Below, piece after piece: positions 63,996-64,000 of a stretch of DNA of 64,000 nt. The stretch covers positions 62,001 to 126,000 of the forward strand of contig JAGANL010000002.1 of NCBI GenBank assembly GCA_017624235.1, given 5' to 3'. Made by a program: the position numbers and the translations under genes. Below the pieces are notes generated by a model, which saw nothing but the letters and a program-made list of their open reading frames with translations, was not told the DNA's origin and made no database searches. This DNA is from Lachnospiraceae bacterium. Lineage in GTDB: Bacteria > Bacillota > Clostridia > Lachnospirales > Lachnospiraceae. Positions within the stretch are counted from its first letter, which is position 1. Each line of letters opens with the position of its first letter.

Positions 63996-64000
63996 AAGCA

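Noticed and set aside
1-64000. CRISPR array, prophage, insertion sequence, or rRNA operon
   Set aside because: No spaced repeats, transposase, integrase or rRNA sequence seen; only one tRNA.

Overview
The window looks like a chromosomal segment of a Gram-positive anaerobe of the family Lachnospiraceae (Clostridia); genus cannot be settled from the sequence. Supporting signs are TTGACA/TATAAT-type promoters with strong AGGAGG ribosome sites, FeoA/FeoB iron uptake, a monomeric group-B-like [FeFe] hydrogenase, MetH without a reactivation domain, a short ACT-type 3-phosphoglycerate dehydrogenase, the NifU-like/GGGtGRT gene pair typical of gut Clostridia, and many diguanylate-signalling genes. There is no prophage, transposase or CRISPR array. 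Most of the window is housekeeping and biosynthesis, with a few accessory islands.

Layout. 1-1010: 3' end of clpB. 1.1-3.9 kb: an AT-rich accessory island with a divergent HxlR regulator, two palindromic operators, a 5'-truncated ferredoxin-type gene, a zinc macrodomain ADP-ribosyl hydrolase, a SirTM-class ADP-ribosylating sirtuin, and a frame-broken remnant. 4.0-5.4 kb: a ClbS/DfsB family protein and a Glu-rich coiled coil. 5.5-9.4 kb: feoAB and an [FeFe] hydrogenase. 9.5-13.1 kb: gltX, a UvrD-type helicase, a DUF1292 protein. 13.3-16.2 kb: a GlgX-like GH13 protein that has lost all three catalytic carboxylates, a DUF5662 protein, and a Cys-rich repeat protein. 16.2-21.6 kb (minus): an RluA-type synthase, then the polyamine uptake operon xre-cupin/potABCD with an operator just downstream of its promoter.

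21.7-26.9 kb: a lactonase-type propeller, aroC, a VanY-type carboxypeptidase, tgt, yajC. 27-35.5 kb: leuB-ilvD-ilvB with an L,D-transpeptidase, then serC-serA behind a tandem palindrome. 35.6-40.1 kb: glgB, mscS, deoC and tRNA-Thr(CGT). 40.2-43.3 kb: a Crh-like HPr without the active-site His, a small gene with an apparently lost start codon, a CPBP protease whose end overlaps an antiparallel ABC permease, and its ATPase. 43.4-46 kb: argH and asd. 46-54.1 kb: an EAL phosphodiesterase with a dead GGDEF domain, a DUF234-type ATPase, topoisomerase III, a beta-helix acyltransferase and an active-looking diguanylate cyclase.

54.1-57.2 kb: a TrpXYZ-like ABC importer. 57.3-59.2 kb: an Fe-S scaffold-like protein and the GGGtGRT protein, of unknown joint function. 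59.2-61.4 kb: a MalY/PatB lyase, a 47-residue membrane protein preceded by two 15-bp direct repeats, and a lipoprotein. 61.5-64 kb: metH. Themes that join loci are amino-acid biosynthesis (branched-chain, Ser, Arg, Asp family, Met), glycogen metabolism (glgB, GH13-like), iron/Fe-S use (feo, hydrogenase, NifU-like) and c-di-GMP turnover. The best candidates for new biology are the sirtuin/macrodomain module with no lipoyl-carrier genes beside it, the GH13 pseudoenzyme, the His-less HPr, and the NifU-like/GGGtGRT pair.
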